The notes under the pieces are model-generated. The model saw only the letters and a list, made by a program, of their open reading frames with translations. It did not search any database and had not been told where the DNA came from. Position numbers and translations under genes: made by a program. Source: Rubrivivax sp. (GTDB lineage: Bacteria; Pseudomonadota; Gammaproteobacteria; Burkholderiales; Burkholderiaceae_C). From it: a stretch of 46,613 nucleotides of DNA. The stretch is taken from NCBI GenBank assembly GCA_016790425.1, contig JAEUPF010000075.1, positions 1-46,613 of the forward strand, in the 5' to 3' direction. This document shows positions 16,857 to 24,931 of the stretch, piece by piece; position 1 is the first letter of the stretch, and each line of letters starts with the position of its first letter.

Positions 16857-18425
16857 ATGGACACCGTGCGCAGCCTCGTCGAGCGCGCGGCGGCCGGGCG
16901 GCCGCACGCGACCTACGCGCTCGCCACCGAAAGCCCCGGCAGAACGATCGACTTCCGCGGCCTGGCCGCCTCATGCCGGCGCATCGCGGCGCTGCTCGAA
17001 GCCTACGGGGTCGCGCCCGGCGAGACCGTCTCGCTGGTGATGCCCAACGGCCTGGCCACGCTGCGCCTGCTGCTGGGCGCGATGTGGGCCGGCCGCTGCG
17101 TCAACCCGGTGAACCTGCTGGCACAGGAAGAGCAGATGCGCTACGTGCTCGAGCACTCCGACTGCCGGCTGGTCGTCGCCGCGCCGCAGTGGGAAGAGCG
17201 CGTGCGCTCGATGCTGGCCGGCATCGAGCGGCCCGACGGACGAGCGGTGCGGCTGCTCGTCGTCGACGCCGACGCCGAGCGGCTGCCGGGCGAGGACGGC
17301 GGTCTCGATGCGACCGAGGGTGCCGATGCCGCCGCCGCGACCGCGGCGCCCGACGTCGCGGCGCCTGCTCCCGCGGCCCTCGCGCTGCTGATGTACACCT
17401 CGGGCACCACCGGCCGGCCCAAGGGCGTGATGCTGACGCAGGCCAACCTCGCTGCGAACGCGCAGGCGATCGCCCGCGAGCACGCGCTCGGCCCCGACGA
17501 CCGCGTGCTCGGCGTGCTGCCGCTGTACCACATCAACGCCTTCGCGGTGACGATGCTGGCGCCGCTCGCCTCGATGGGCAGCGTGGCGATGGCGCCGCGC
17601 TTCTCGGCGGCGCGCTTCTGGGCCCAGGCGATCGACGCCCGCTGCACGTGGATCAACGTGGTGCCGACGATCGTCTCGTTCCTGCTCGAAGGCGAGGCGC
17701 CGCCGGCCGCGGCCCTGGCGCGCCTGCGCTTGTGCCGCTCGGCTTCGGCGGCGCTGCCGCCCGAGCACCTGCGCGCCTTCGAGAGCAAGTTCGGCATCGG
17801 CGTCATCGAGACGATGGGCCTCACCGAGACCGTGGCGCCGTCGTTCTCGAATCCGCTCGAACCGAGCCAGCGCAAGGTGGGCGCGGTCGGCCGCGCCTCG
17901 GGCTGCGAGGCACGCGTCGTCGATGCGGCGCTGCAGCCGCTGCCCGACGGCCAGACCGGCGAACTCGTGATCCGCGGCCCCAACGTGATGACGGGCTACT
18001 ACAAGAACCCCGAGGCCACCGCCGCGGCCTTCACGCCGGACCGGTGGCTGCGCACCGGCGACCTCGGCCACCGCGACGGCGACGGCTTCTTCTTCGTCAG
18101 TGGCCGCATCAAGGAGCTCATCATCAAGGGCGGCGAGAACATCGCGCCGCGCGAGATCGACGAAGTGCTGCTGCGGCACCCGGCGGTGCTCGACGCCGCC
18201 GCAGTGGGCATCCCCGACCGCCACTACGGCCAGGAGATCCTCGCCTGCGTCGTGCTGCGCGAAGGCGCGGCGTGCAGCGAACAGGCGTTGCGCGAGTTCT
18301 GCGCGCCGCTGCTCGGCCGCTACAAGACGCCCAAGCTCTTCCGCTTCGTCGCCGAACTGCCGCGCGGACCTTCGGGGAAGGTGCAGCGGCTGAAGCTGGC
18401 CGAAGGATTCGCCGCCGGGCAGTAG
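16857..18425 (+). CDS. sauT: Sulfoacetate-CoA ligase (AMP-forming)
   Basis: Acyl-CoA synthetase of the ANL superfamily, 522 residues. The P-loop is MYTSGTTGRPKGVML, followed by the motif ETMGLTETVAPSF, the hinge region LRTGDLGHRDGDGFFFVSGR, IKELIIKGGENIAPREIDEVL, and the C-terminal catalytic Lys in GPSGKVQRLKL. On its own this would be only an acid-CoA ligase. Its place 2 bases behind sauS, with xsc in the same island, supports sulfoacetate activation to sulfoacetyl-CoA. A loop near residues 140-175 is lengthened by an Ala/Asp-rich low-complexity stretch. The ATG at 16857 lacks a strong ribosome site, suggesting translational coupling to sauS. Confidence 0.87.
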   Translation: MDTVRSLVERAAAGRPHATYALATESPGRTIDFRGLAASCRRIAALLEAYGVAPGETVSLVMPNGLATLRLLLGAMWAGRCVNPVNLLAQEEQMRYVLEHSDCRLVVAAPQWEERVRSMLAGIERPDGRAVRLLVVDADAERLPGEDGGLDATEGADAAAATAAPDVAAPAPAALALLMYTSGTTGRPKGVMLTQANLAANAQAIAREHALGPDDRVLGVLPLYHINAFAVTMLAPLASMGSVAMAPRFSAARFWAQAIDARCTWINVVPTIVSFLLEGEAPPAAALARLRLCRSASAALPPEHLRAFESKFGIGVIETMGLTETVAPSFSNPLEPSQRKVGAVGRASGCEARVVDAALQPLPDGQTGELVIRGPNVMTGYYKNPEATAAAFTPDRWLRTGDLGHRDGDGFFFVSGRIKELIIKGGENIAPREIDEVLLRHPAVLDAAAVGIPDRHYGQEILACVVLREGAACSEQALREFCAPLLGRYKTPKLFRFVAELPRGPSGKVQRLKLAEGFAAGQ

Positions 18426-18503
18426 GCCGGAGGGCCGAAGGGCCGGAGGGCCGGAGGGCCGGAGGGCCGGAGGGCCGGAGGGCCGGAGGGCCGGTGGGCC
18501 GGC
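18425..18503. repeat. 8-bp tandem repeat starting at the sauT stop codon
   Basis: About ten head-to-tail copies of GGGCCGGA (one copy GGGCCGAA, the last two GGGCCGGT and GGGCCGGC) run from the last base of the sauT stop codon. The rest of the gap before the convergent TRAP gene (18504-18749) holds only the nested inverted repeat at 18571-18691; I see no gene in it. Confidence 0.92.
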
Positions 18504-18570
18504 GAGCTTGGCGAGGAGACGTTCGCCCGCATCGCCCCTGCCCCCTCGTCCAGCACAGACGCCGGTGCCC

Positions 18571-18691
18571 GCCAAGGACGCCGGGGGGTGGGCGCAGCGA
18601 GGGTAAGGGGGCATTCGGGCGCCCTGCGAGCGCAGCGAGCCGGGCGCCCGAAAGAGGACACGAGCAGAGCCGACCCCCCGGCGTCCTTGGC
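18571..18691. repeat. Nested inverted repeat, 121 bp, between convergent operons
   Basis: Outer arms GCCAAGGACGCCGGGGGGT (18571-18589) and its exact complement (18673-18691) are 19 bp and perfect. An inner pair, TTCGGGCGCCC (18614-18624) and GGGCGCCCGAA (18642-18652), is 11 bp and perfect. The element sits between sauT and the last TRAP gene, where transcription from both sides meets. It could end transcription in both directions or be a small mobile palindromic element. It has no coding content. Confidence 0.85.
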
Positions 18692-18749
18692 GCGCGCAAA
18701 CCTGGCCACAAGGGCCACGATCAGGCTTCCGATGTCCCTAACGCCCCGA

Positions 18750-20069
18750 CTACGGCGGCCCCGTCACCTTCGGCAGCCACGTGGCCAGCTCGGGGAACAG
18801 CAGCAGGATCGCAACGCCGAGCACCTGCAGCACCATGAACTGCATCATCCCGGCGTAGATCTGCCTCAGCTCCCACTGCGGCACCACACCCTTCAGGAAG
18901 TAGGCCGACAGCGCCACCGGCGGCGACAGCCACGCCGTCTGCAACGTCACCGCCACGAGCGTGCAGAACCAGATGAGGTCGATGCCGGCGGCCTGCACGA
19001 TCGGCAGCACGATGGGCACGATGATCAGCACGATCGGCACCCACTCCAGCGGCCAGCCGAGCACGAAGATCAGCGCCAGGATGACGGTGAGCATCAGCAT
19101 CGGCGGCAACTGCATCCCGGTCAGCAGGTTGGCCAGGAACTCGGCGCTGCCCAGGCGCGAGAACACCGCGCCGAACAGGTTCGACGCGACGACGAGCAGC
19201 AGGATCATGCTCGACACCTCCAGCGTCTGCCAGGCGGCGCGCTTGAGCTTGGCCCAGGTGATGCGGCGCGCGCCGACGGTGAGCAAGAAGGTGGCGAAGC
19301 AGCCGACGGCACCGGCGTCGGTCGGCGTGGCGACGCCGGCGAGGATGACGCCGAGCGTGGACATGATGACGACGATCACCGGCGCCACGCCGAGCACGAG
19401 GTCCTTGAACACCGGCCCCAGCGACTGCGGCCGCTCCGACATCGGCAGCGGCGGGCCGAGGCTCGGGTCGATCCAGCAGCGCACCAGGCACCACAGGGTG
19501 AAGATCGCCGCCAGGAGCAGCCCCGGGATCACCGCCGCGGCGAAGAGGTCGGTGGCCGGCACGCCGACCACCGGCCCCATCACGATCAGCATCACCGATG
19601 GCGGGATCAGGATGCCCAGCGTGCCGCCGGCGGCGATGGCGCCGGCGCTCATCTTCGTGTCGTAGCCGCTCTTGATCATCGAGGGCCCGGCCATCACGCC
19701 CAGCAGCGTCACCGCCGAGCCGACGATGCCGGTGGCGGCAGCGAAGATGGTCGCCGTGATCAGCGTCGCCAGGTACAGGCTGCCGCGCAGGCCGGCCAGC
19801 AACTGCTGGATGCCGCGGAACAAGCGCTCGACCAGCCCCGACTGCTCGAGCAGGAAGCCCATCAGCAGGAAGAACGGCACCGAGGCGAGCACCGTGTCGC
19901 GCATCACCGAGAAGGTCTGCAGCACCGCCAGGTCGAAGATGCGCGGGCCGAGCGCGATCCAGCCGGTGCCGATGGCCACCGCGCCGAGCGTGAAGGCGAT
20001 CGGAAAGCCGATGAAGATGACGACGAAGAGGAAGCCGAGCGCGACCAGGCCGAGGATCGGATCGCTCAT
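18750..20069 (-). CDS. TRAP transporter large permease (DctM type)
   Basis: 439 residues, about twelve hydrophobic segments, the large membrane subunit that drives sodium-linked uptake in TRAP systems. Family features: FFLLMGFLLEQSGLVERLF, GIVGSAVTLLGVMAGPSM, GTLGILIPPSVMLIVMG, and near the end LQTAWLSPPVALSAYFLKG. Resembles the mannitol/chloroaromatic (2-oxoacid) TRAP subfamily. The start at 20069 is preferred over the upstream in-frame ATG at 20111, because GGAGGG lies 6 bases before it and homology starts there. It is the last gene of a four-gene unit with the GMC dehydrogenase. The proposed role is C2-sulfonate (isethionate) uptake, by context only. Confidence 0.93.
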   Translation of the reverse strand: MSDPILGLVALGFLFVVIFIGFPIAFTLGAVAIGTGWIALGPRIFDLAVLQTFSVMRDTVLASVPFFLLMGFLLEQSGLVERLFRGIQQLLAGLRGSLYLATLITATIFAAATGIVGSAVTLLGVMAGPSMIKSGYDTKMSAGAIAAGGTLGILIPPSVMLIVMGPVVGVPATDLFAAAVIPGLLLAAIFTLWCLVRCWIDPSLGPPLPMSERPQSLGPVFKDLVLGVAPVIVVIMSTLGVILAGVATPTDAGAVGCFATFLLTVGARRITWAKLKRAAWQTLEVSSMILLLVVASNLFGAVFSRLGSAEFLANLLTGMQLPPMLMLTVILALIFVLGWPLEWVPIVLIIVPIVLPIVQAAGIDLIWFCTLVAVTLQTAWLSPPVALSAYFLKGVVPQWELRQIYAGMMQFMVLQVLGVAILLLFPELATWLPKVTGPP

Positions 20070-20139
20070 CGGGCCCTCCGGGTGCTGCGCACCGGCCCCC
20101 CGAGGGGGCATGGGCGCCTTCGCAACGGCCGGGCGGCGC

Positions 20140-20691
20140 TCATGCCTGGAACTCCGGGCTGCGCTCGTCGGGCCAGTGGCCCGTGCCGAGCGCGTGCACG
20201 CACTTGCAGACCTCGCTCGTGCCCTGCACCAGCAGCAGCGCGCCGGCCAGCGGCATCGCCAGCCGGAAGGGCCATGTGATCGGCTGCCAGGCGCTGCTGA
20301 CGAAGGTCTCGTTGGTGACGAAGGCCTTCCAGAAGTAGCCCCAGCCGGTGAAGACGAACACCGACACGAAAGGCACGAAGATCAGCGCGTAGCAGGCGAT
20401 GTCGACCGCCGCCTGGCGGCGCGGCGGCCAGCGCTCGTAGTACATGTCGGTGCGCACGTGGCCCTTGCGCTGCAGCGTGAAGGCGCCGCCGAGCATGAAG
20501 AACATGCCGTACAGCATGAACGTCAGGTCGTAGGCCCACTGCGTGGGCGCATTGAAGACGTAGCGGGCCACCACCTCCCACGTCAGGCCCAGCACCAGCG
20601 GCACCAGCATCAGGCAGGCGAGCCGGCCCGACCAGACGGCGATCGGGTCGAGCCGGCGCGCCGTGCGCGCCCAGACGGAATCGGCGCTCAT
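20140..20691 (-). CDS. TRAP transporter small permease (DctQ type)
   Basis: 183 residues with four predicted membrane segments (about 20-40, 55-75, 95-115, 140-160), the size and pattern of DctQ subunits. The motif LTWEVVARYVFNAPTQWAYD at the end of the first helix and FMLGGAFTLQRKGHVRTDMYY are family hallmarks. ATG at 20691 overlaps the DctP stop as ATGA, so it is translationally coupled to the binding protein. It works with the DctM permease 70 bases downstream. Confidence 0.94.
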   Translation of the reverse strand: MSADSVWARTARRLDPIAVWSGRLACLMLVPLVLGLTWEVVARYVFNAPTQWAYDLTFMLYGMFFMLGGAFTLQRKGHVRTDMYYERWPPRRQAAVDIACYALIFVPFVSVFVFTGWGYFWKAFVTNETFVSSAWQPITWPFRLAMPLAGALLLVQGTSEVCKCVHALGTGHWPDERSPEFQA

Positions 20692-21803
20692 CCCGCGGCG
20701 TTCGGCGACGAGGTGCCGAGGTTGAAGTACAGGCCGTTGATCTTGTTCCAGTACGGCACCACGGTCTTGGCGAACGCGCGCTGCGACTCCAGCACCTCCT
20801 TGAACAGCGCGTTGCGCCCGGCCTCGCGGTCGTAGATGGTGTTGGTGGCCTTGATGAAGGCGGGAAAGATGTCGGCCGGCGTGTCGTGGATCGTCACCTT
20901 GAACTCGGTCTTCAGCCGCGCCACCGCCTGCGCGTTGCGCCAGACGTTGTAGGTGTAGGTCTCGGTCATCGAGGCCATCGCCGCGGTCTGCACGATCTCC
21001 TTCAGGTCGGCGGCGAGCTTGTTGTAGGTGCCGCGGTTGAAGATCACCTCGCCCACGTCGCTGCTCTGGTGCAGCCCTTGCAGGTAGTAGTGCTTGAAGA
21101 CGGTGTGGAAGCCGAGCGCCAGGTCGTCGGCCGGGCCGATCCACTCCGCCGCGTCGAGCACGCCGCGCTGCGCCGCCGGCACGATCTCGCCGCCGGGCAT
21201 CGCCACCGCGTTGACGCCGATCTCCTTGAAGATCTCGCCCACCAGGCCGGGCGGGCAGCGGTACTTGAGTTTGCGGAAGTCGGCCAGCGAGGCGATCGGG
21301 TTGCGGAACCAGCCCAGCGGATCCGGGCCCATCGGCTGGATGAACACCGGCTCGATGTCGACCTTCAGCGCCTCCTGGTAGAACTTCCTGAACAGCGCAT
21401 TGCCGCCGCCCTGGAAGATCCAGGCCACGTGCGAGAGCTGGTCCATCCCCGTGCCGCCGCCGGCGGCAGGGTTCGAGAACAGGCCCGCGGCGGTGTTCTT
21501 GCCCGACCAGTAATGCGTCCACGCGTAGCCGGCGTCGACGACGCCCTTGTCCACCGCGTCCATGATCTCGAAGGCGGCGACGACGGCGCCGTCGGGCAGC
21601 ATCTCCAGTTTCAGGCGGCCGTTGGACATGCGGTCGACGCGATCGGCGAAGCGCTTGAGCAGGTCGAAATAGATGCTCGAGCTGGGTACCGCGGTCTGCA
21701 CCTTCAGGCGCGCCGTGGTCTGGGCGCGCGCCGGCACCATCGCGGCGGCGGTGAACGCGGTGGCGCCGGCGCCCAGCGCCAGCCTTCGATTCATTCGGGT
21801 CAT
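20688..21803 (-). CDS. TRAP transporter periplasmic binding protein (DctP, 2-oxoacid/TakP-like)
   Basis: 371 residues. The N-terminus MNRRLALGAGATAFTAAAM carries an arginine pair and an Ala-rich segment ending in ARA, a Sec or Tat-like signal peptide. Conserved segments ADRVDRMSNGRLKLEMLPDGAVV, FDLL, and EWIGPADDLALGFHTVFKHYY place it in the TakP/mannitol-chloroaromatic branch of DctP proteins, which bind carboxylates. ATG at 21803 overlaps the GMC dehydrogenase stop as ATGA. If the neighbouring dehydrogenase is isethionate dehydrogenase, this protein would be the IseK-like isethionate receptor; the ligand cannot be read from sequence. Confidence 0.93.
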   Translation of the reverse strand: MTRMNRRLALGAGATAFTAAAMVPARAQTTARLKVQTAVPSSSIYFDLLKRFADRVDRMSNGRLKLEMLPDGAVVAAFEIMDAVDKGVVDAGYAWTHYWSGKNTAAGLFSNPAAGGGTGMDQLSHVAWIFQGGGNALFRKFYQEALKVDIEPVFIQPMGPDPLGWFRNPIASLADFRKLKYRCPPGLVGEIFKEIGVNAVAMPGGEIVPAAQRGVLDAAEWIGPADDLALGFHTVFKHYYLQGLHQSSDVGEVIFNRGTYNKLAADLKEIVQTAAMASMTETYTYNVWRNAQAVARLKTEFKVTIHDTPADIFPAFIKATNTIYDREAGRNALFKEVLESQRAFAKTVVPYWNKINGLYFNLGTSSPNAAG

Positions 21804-23425
21804 GTCCTTGTCTCCTCGACGTTCGCGGGTTGGAAGGTGGGAGCGCTCGCCCCCCGGGTCGTCGCGGGGCGCGCACGGGCCGCGTCCTCGCGAATCAGTT
21901 CGACGGCCTTCTCGGCGATGGCGACGATCGGCGCGTTGGTGTTGCCCGACACGAGCGTGGGCATCACCGAGGCGTCGACGACGCGCAGGCGCTCGAGACC
22001 GTGCACGCGCAGCCGCTCGTCGACGACGGACAGCGCATCGCGGCCCATCTTGCAGGTGCCGCTGGGGTGGAAGATCGTGGCGCCGTGGTTGCGGCAGAAC
22101 TCGAGCAAGGCCGCGTCGTCGGCGGCACCCGGGCCGGGCTTCACCTCGCGCGCGACCAGCGGCCGCATCGGCGCGCTGGCCGCGACGGCGCGCGCCGCCT
22201 TCACCGCGGCCACTGCGGTGCGCCGGTCGAGTTCGGTGCTGAGGTAGTTCGGTTGCATCCCGGGCGGCTCGGACGGGTCGGCCGAGCGGATGCGCACGTG
22301 GCCGCGCGAAGTGGGTCGAAGCTGGCACACCGACAGCGTGGCGACGTGGAACTGGATGTCGGGCCTGGCGGCGCTCTGCGGCAGCGCGCGCATGAAGCAG
22401 CCGCCCTGGTTGATGCCCACCGCCAGCGGCCCGCGGCGCGACAAGAGCCACTGCGCGCCGATCTTCGCGCGCCCGAACCACGAGTTCAGCTCGTCGTTGG
22501 TGGTGATCGGCCGCGTGCACTCGAAGATCAGGCGGATCTGCAGATGGTCCTGCAGGTTCTCGCCGACGCCCGGCAGCGCGTGGCGCAGCGCGACGCCGTG
22601 GCTCGCCAGCAGCGCCGGCGCGCCGATGCCCGACAGCTGCAGCAACTGCGGCGACTGCAGCGCGCCGGCGCACAGCAGCACTTCGCCGCGGCAGCGCGCT
22701 TCGCGCTCGACGCCGCCTTGCCGATAGCGCACGCCGACCGCGCGCCGGCCTTCGAAGACGATCGAGGTGGCCATCGCTTCGCATTCGATGCCGAGGTTCG
22801 GCCGCCGGCGCGCGGGCTTCAGGTAAGCCACCGCGGTGCTGCAACGCCAGCCGTCGTGCGTGGTGAGCTGGTAGTAGCCGGCGCCTTCCTGCTGCCGGCC
22901 GTTGAAGTCGTCGTTGCGCGGCACGCCCAGCGTGCCGGCGCCGGCGATGAAGGCCTCGATCAACGGGTGGCGCGCGCCGATGTCGGAGACCTTCAGCGGC
23001 CCGTCGCCGCCATGGAATGCATCGGCGCCGCGCTGGTTGCCCTCGCTGCGGCGGAAGTACGGCAGCAGGTCGTCGTAGCCCCAGCCCGGGCAGCCCGCGG
23101 CCGCCCAGGCGTCGTAGTCCTCGCGCTGGCCGCGGATGTAGATGAGGCCGTTGATCGAGCTGGAGCCCCCGAGCGTCTTGCCGCGCGGCCAGTAGATGCG
23201 CCGGCCGTTCATGTTCGGGTCGGGGTCGGTCTCGAAGCACCAGTTCAGGCGCCGGTCCCACATCGTCTTGCCGTAGCCGATCGGCAAGTGGATCCACAAC
23301 GAGCGGTCCGGCGGGCCGGCCTCCAGCAGCAGCACGCGCGTGGCGGGGTCTTCGCTCAGGCGGCCGGCGAGCACGCAGCCCGCCGAGCCGGCGCCGACGA
23401 CGATGTGGTCGAACTCCGCGGTCAT
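21800..23425 (-). CDS. GMC-family FAD-dependent alcohol dehydrogenase, candidate isethionate dehydrogenase
   Basis: 541 residues. The FAD motif is VVGAGSAGCVLAGRLSE at the N-terminus, followed by RGKTLGGSSSINGLIYIRG, and the active-site His segment ATIFHPSGTCKMG, ending SGNTNAPIVAIAEKA. It is choline-dehydrogenase-like. Such enzymes oxidise a primary alcohol to an aldehyde. I recall that the isethionate dehydrogenase IseJ of Cupriavidus is a membrane-linked enzyme of this type and that some bacteria pair it with a TRAP importer. Here it leads an overlapping operon with a complete TRAP transporter in a sulfoacetaldehyde-converging island, so oxidation of isethionate to sulfoacetaldehyde is a strong inference. 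Choline or another alcohol remains possible. Start MTAEFDHI is chosen from homology. Confidence 0.88.
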   Translation of the reverse strand: MTAEFDHIVVGAGSAGCVLAGRLSEDPATRVLLLEAGPPDRSLWIHLPIGYGKTMWDRRLNWCFETDPDPNMNGRRIYWPRGKTLGGSSSINGLIYIRGQREDYDAWAAAGCPGWGYDDLLPYFRRSEGNQRGADAFHGGDGPLKVSDIGARHPLIEAFIAGAGTLGVPRNDDFNGRQQEGAGYYQLTTHDGWRCSTAVAYLKPARRRPNLGIECEAMATSIVFEGRRAVGVRYRQGGVEREARCRGEVLLCAGALQSPQLLQLSGIGAPALLASHGVALRHALPGVGENLQDHLQIRLIFECTRPITTNDELNSWFGRAKIGAQWLLSRRGPLAVGINQGGCFMRALPQSAARPDIQFHVATLSVCQLRPTSRGHVRIRSADPSEPPGMQPNYLSTELDRRTAVAAVKAARAVAASAPMRPLVAREVKPGPGAADDAALLEFCRNHGATIFHPSGTCKMGRDALSVVDERLRVHGLERLRVVDASVMPTLVSGNTNAPIVAIAEKAVELIREDAARARPATTRGASAPTFQPANVEETRT

Positions 23426-23529
23426 CGCGCCATCGGGACAGCCGCAGTCGCCCGGCGGCGCAGTGACGATCGCGCATCGCGACGCCACAATGAAGACCGG
23501 TGCTCGATCATCCGAGGAGGAGAGGGAAC

Positions 23530-23976
23530 ATGAACAGCATCTCGAACAGCCCCGGTTTCCTGCCGTTCGCGCTCGCCGCCGTCGTGCTGTGCATCAACCT
23601 GCTGTGGCTGTGGGCGCACAGCGGCTCGGCGCGCAACACCGCAAAGGCAACGCCGAACGCCGAAGACGCCGCCCTCTTCGGCGGCACGCTGGCCGACATC
23701 GACCCGCCGCCCATCGCGCGCGTGCTGCGCGCGCACGCCAATGCCCAGGCCAGCATCTACCCGTTCCTGGTGCTCGGCGCCCTGTACCTGGCAGCCGAGG
23801 GCGGCCGCCTGCCGGCGCTCATCTACTGCTCGGTCTTCTGCGCCGCCCGGGTGATCCACAGCTTCGCCTACCTCGCGGGCAGGCAGCCCTGGCGAACGAT
23901 CGCGTTCGTCACCGGTTTCGCTGCCACAGGCGTGCTCATGGTTCATGTTCTTTGGCTGCTGCTGGCACCGAAGTGA
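23530..23976 (+). CDS. MAPEG-family membrane protein
   Basis: 148 residues with four hydrophobic segments. It fits the MAPEG family (glutathione transferase-like membrane proteins): NTAKATPNAEDAALFGGTLADIDPPPIARVLRAHANAQ with the characteristic R-x-x-x-A-x-x-N-x-x-E/Q-like helix (RVLRAHANAQASIYPFLVLG), then a YLAGRQPWRT loop. ATG at 23530 has GAGGAG about 10 bases upstream; the longer frame from 23500 is not supported. It is divergent from the GMC dehydrogenase, with about 100 bases between. Substrate unknown; a role in sulfonate metabolism is not indicated. Confidence 0.88.
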   Translation: MNSISNSPGFLPFALAAVVLCINLLWLWAHSGSARNTAKATPNAEDAALFGGTLADIDPPPIARVLRAHANAQASIYPFLVLGALYLAAEGGRLPALIYCSVFCAARVIHSFAYLAGRQPWRTIAFVTGFAATGVLMVHVLWLLLAPK

Positions 23977-24078
23977 CGTGCCCGCGCTACCGCCGCATCG
24001 AGTGGAGTCCATCGTCTCCTGCGAAGGGCGTGGTCCGTTCAGGTAGTTTGCCGTTTCGATCTTCGTGCGCAGAGGGTG

Positions 24079-24879
24079 TCAACCCGCAAGCGCGACGGCT
24101 GCGCGCAACACGGTCAGCGCCGACACCACCATCAGCAGGTCGAGCACGCGGCGGCGGAAAGCCTCGGGCGACACGCGGCCGAAGAGCCGCCGGCCGATCT
24201 CGATGCCCGCCAGCATCGCCGGCGCCAGCCACAGCGCCCAGCGCCAGGTCTGCGGGCCCAGCAGCGCCGTGGCGTCGCTCGCAGCGGCCGTCGACTGCGC
24301 CAGGGCCCACGCCAGCGCGTACAGGTCGGTGAAGAGGAACAGCGCGATCATCGTCGCGCGCATCGCCGCCGGCGGCAGCGCGGAAGCATTGAGCAGCATC
24401 GCCACCGCGATGCCGCCGATGGCCGCCAGGCCGTTGACGAGCCCCGAGACGAGCCCCGTGGCCAGGCGAACCCTGGGCGTCGCTTCGAGGCCGAGCGCGA
24501 AGCCGCGGCGCTGCAGCACCGCTGCGGCCAGCAGCAGCAAGCCCACCAGCAGGCGCAGCGGCGTCTCGGGCAGCCAGGCCAGCAGCGCGATGCCCAGCGG
24601 AATGCACACCGCGTTGCCGAGCACGAGCCAGCCGAGCCAGCGGCGGTCGACGTCGCGCGCGGCAGCGGGGATCTGGCGCAGGCTCGCCAGCACTTCGAGC
24701 ATGAAGATCGCCGGCACCACCTTGGCCGGCGACAGCACGAGCGACAAGCCGGCCACCGAGACGGCCGAGAAGCCGAAGCCGGCGAAGCCGCGCACGATGC
24801 CGGCGGCCAGCACCGTGGCGAGGCTGAACGCCAGCAGCGCCGGCGGCAGCGGTGGCGACAGCAGCCCTTCCCCGTTCAC
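24079..24879 (-). CDS. TauE/SafE-family sulfite/organosulfonate exporter
   Basis: 266 residues with eight hydrophobic segments and the repeated glycine-rich motif of TauE/SafE proteins: GIVRGFAGFGFSAVSVAGL near residue 30 and GLVSGLVNGLAAIGGIAVAM near 150. These carriers export sulfite, sulfoacetate or similar anions. Here it lies 52 bases behind tauY, likely in one transcript, where it could remove the sulfite that Xsc releases. The GTG at 24879 is the predicted start; no strong ribosome site is visible and a slightly later start is possible. Confidence 0.9.
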   Translation of the reverse strand: MNGEGLLSPPLPPALLAFSLATVLAAGIVRGFAGFGFSAVSVAGLSLVLSPAKVVPAIFMLEVLASLRQIPAAARDVDRRWLGWLVLGNAVCIPLGIALLAWLPETPLRLLVGLLLLAAAVLQRRGFALGLEATPRVRLATGLVSGLVNGLAAIGGIAVAMLLNASALPPAAMRATMIALFLFTDLYALAWALAQSTAAASDATALLGPQTWRWALWLAPAMLAGIEIGRRLFGRVSPEAFRRRVLDLLMVVSALTVLRAAVALAG

Positions 24880-24931
24880 GTCGCGGTGCGCGCGCGCGTC
24901 ACGTCCGGCACGAGCCGGCGGCTCGCCTCAT

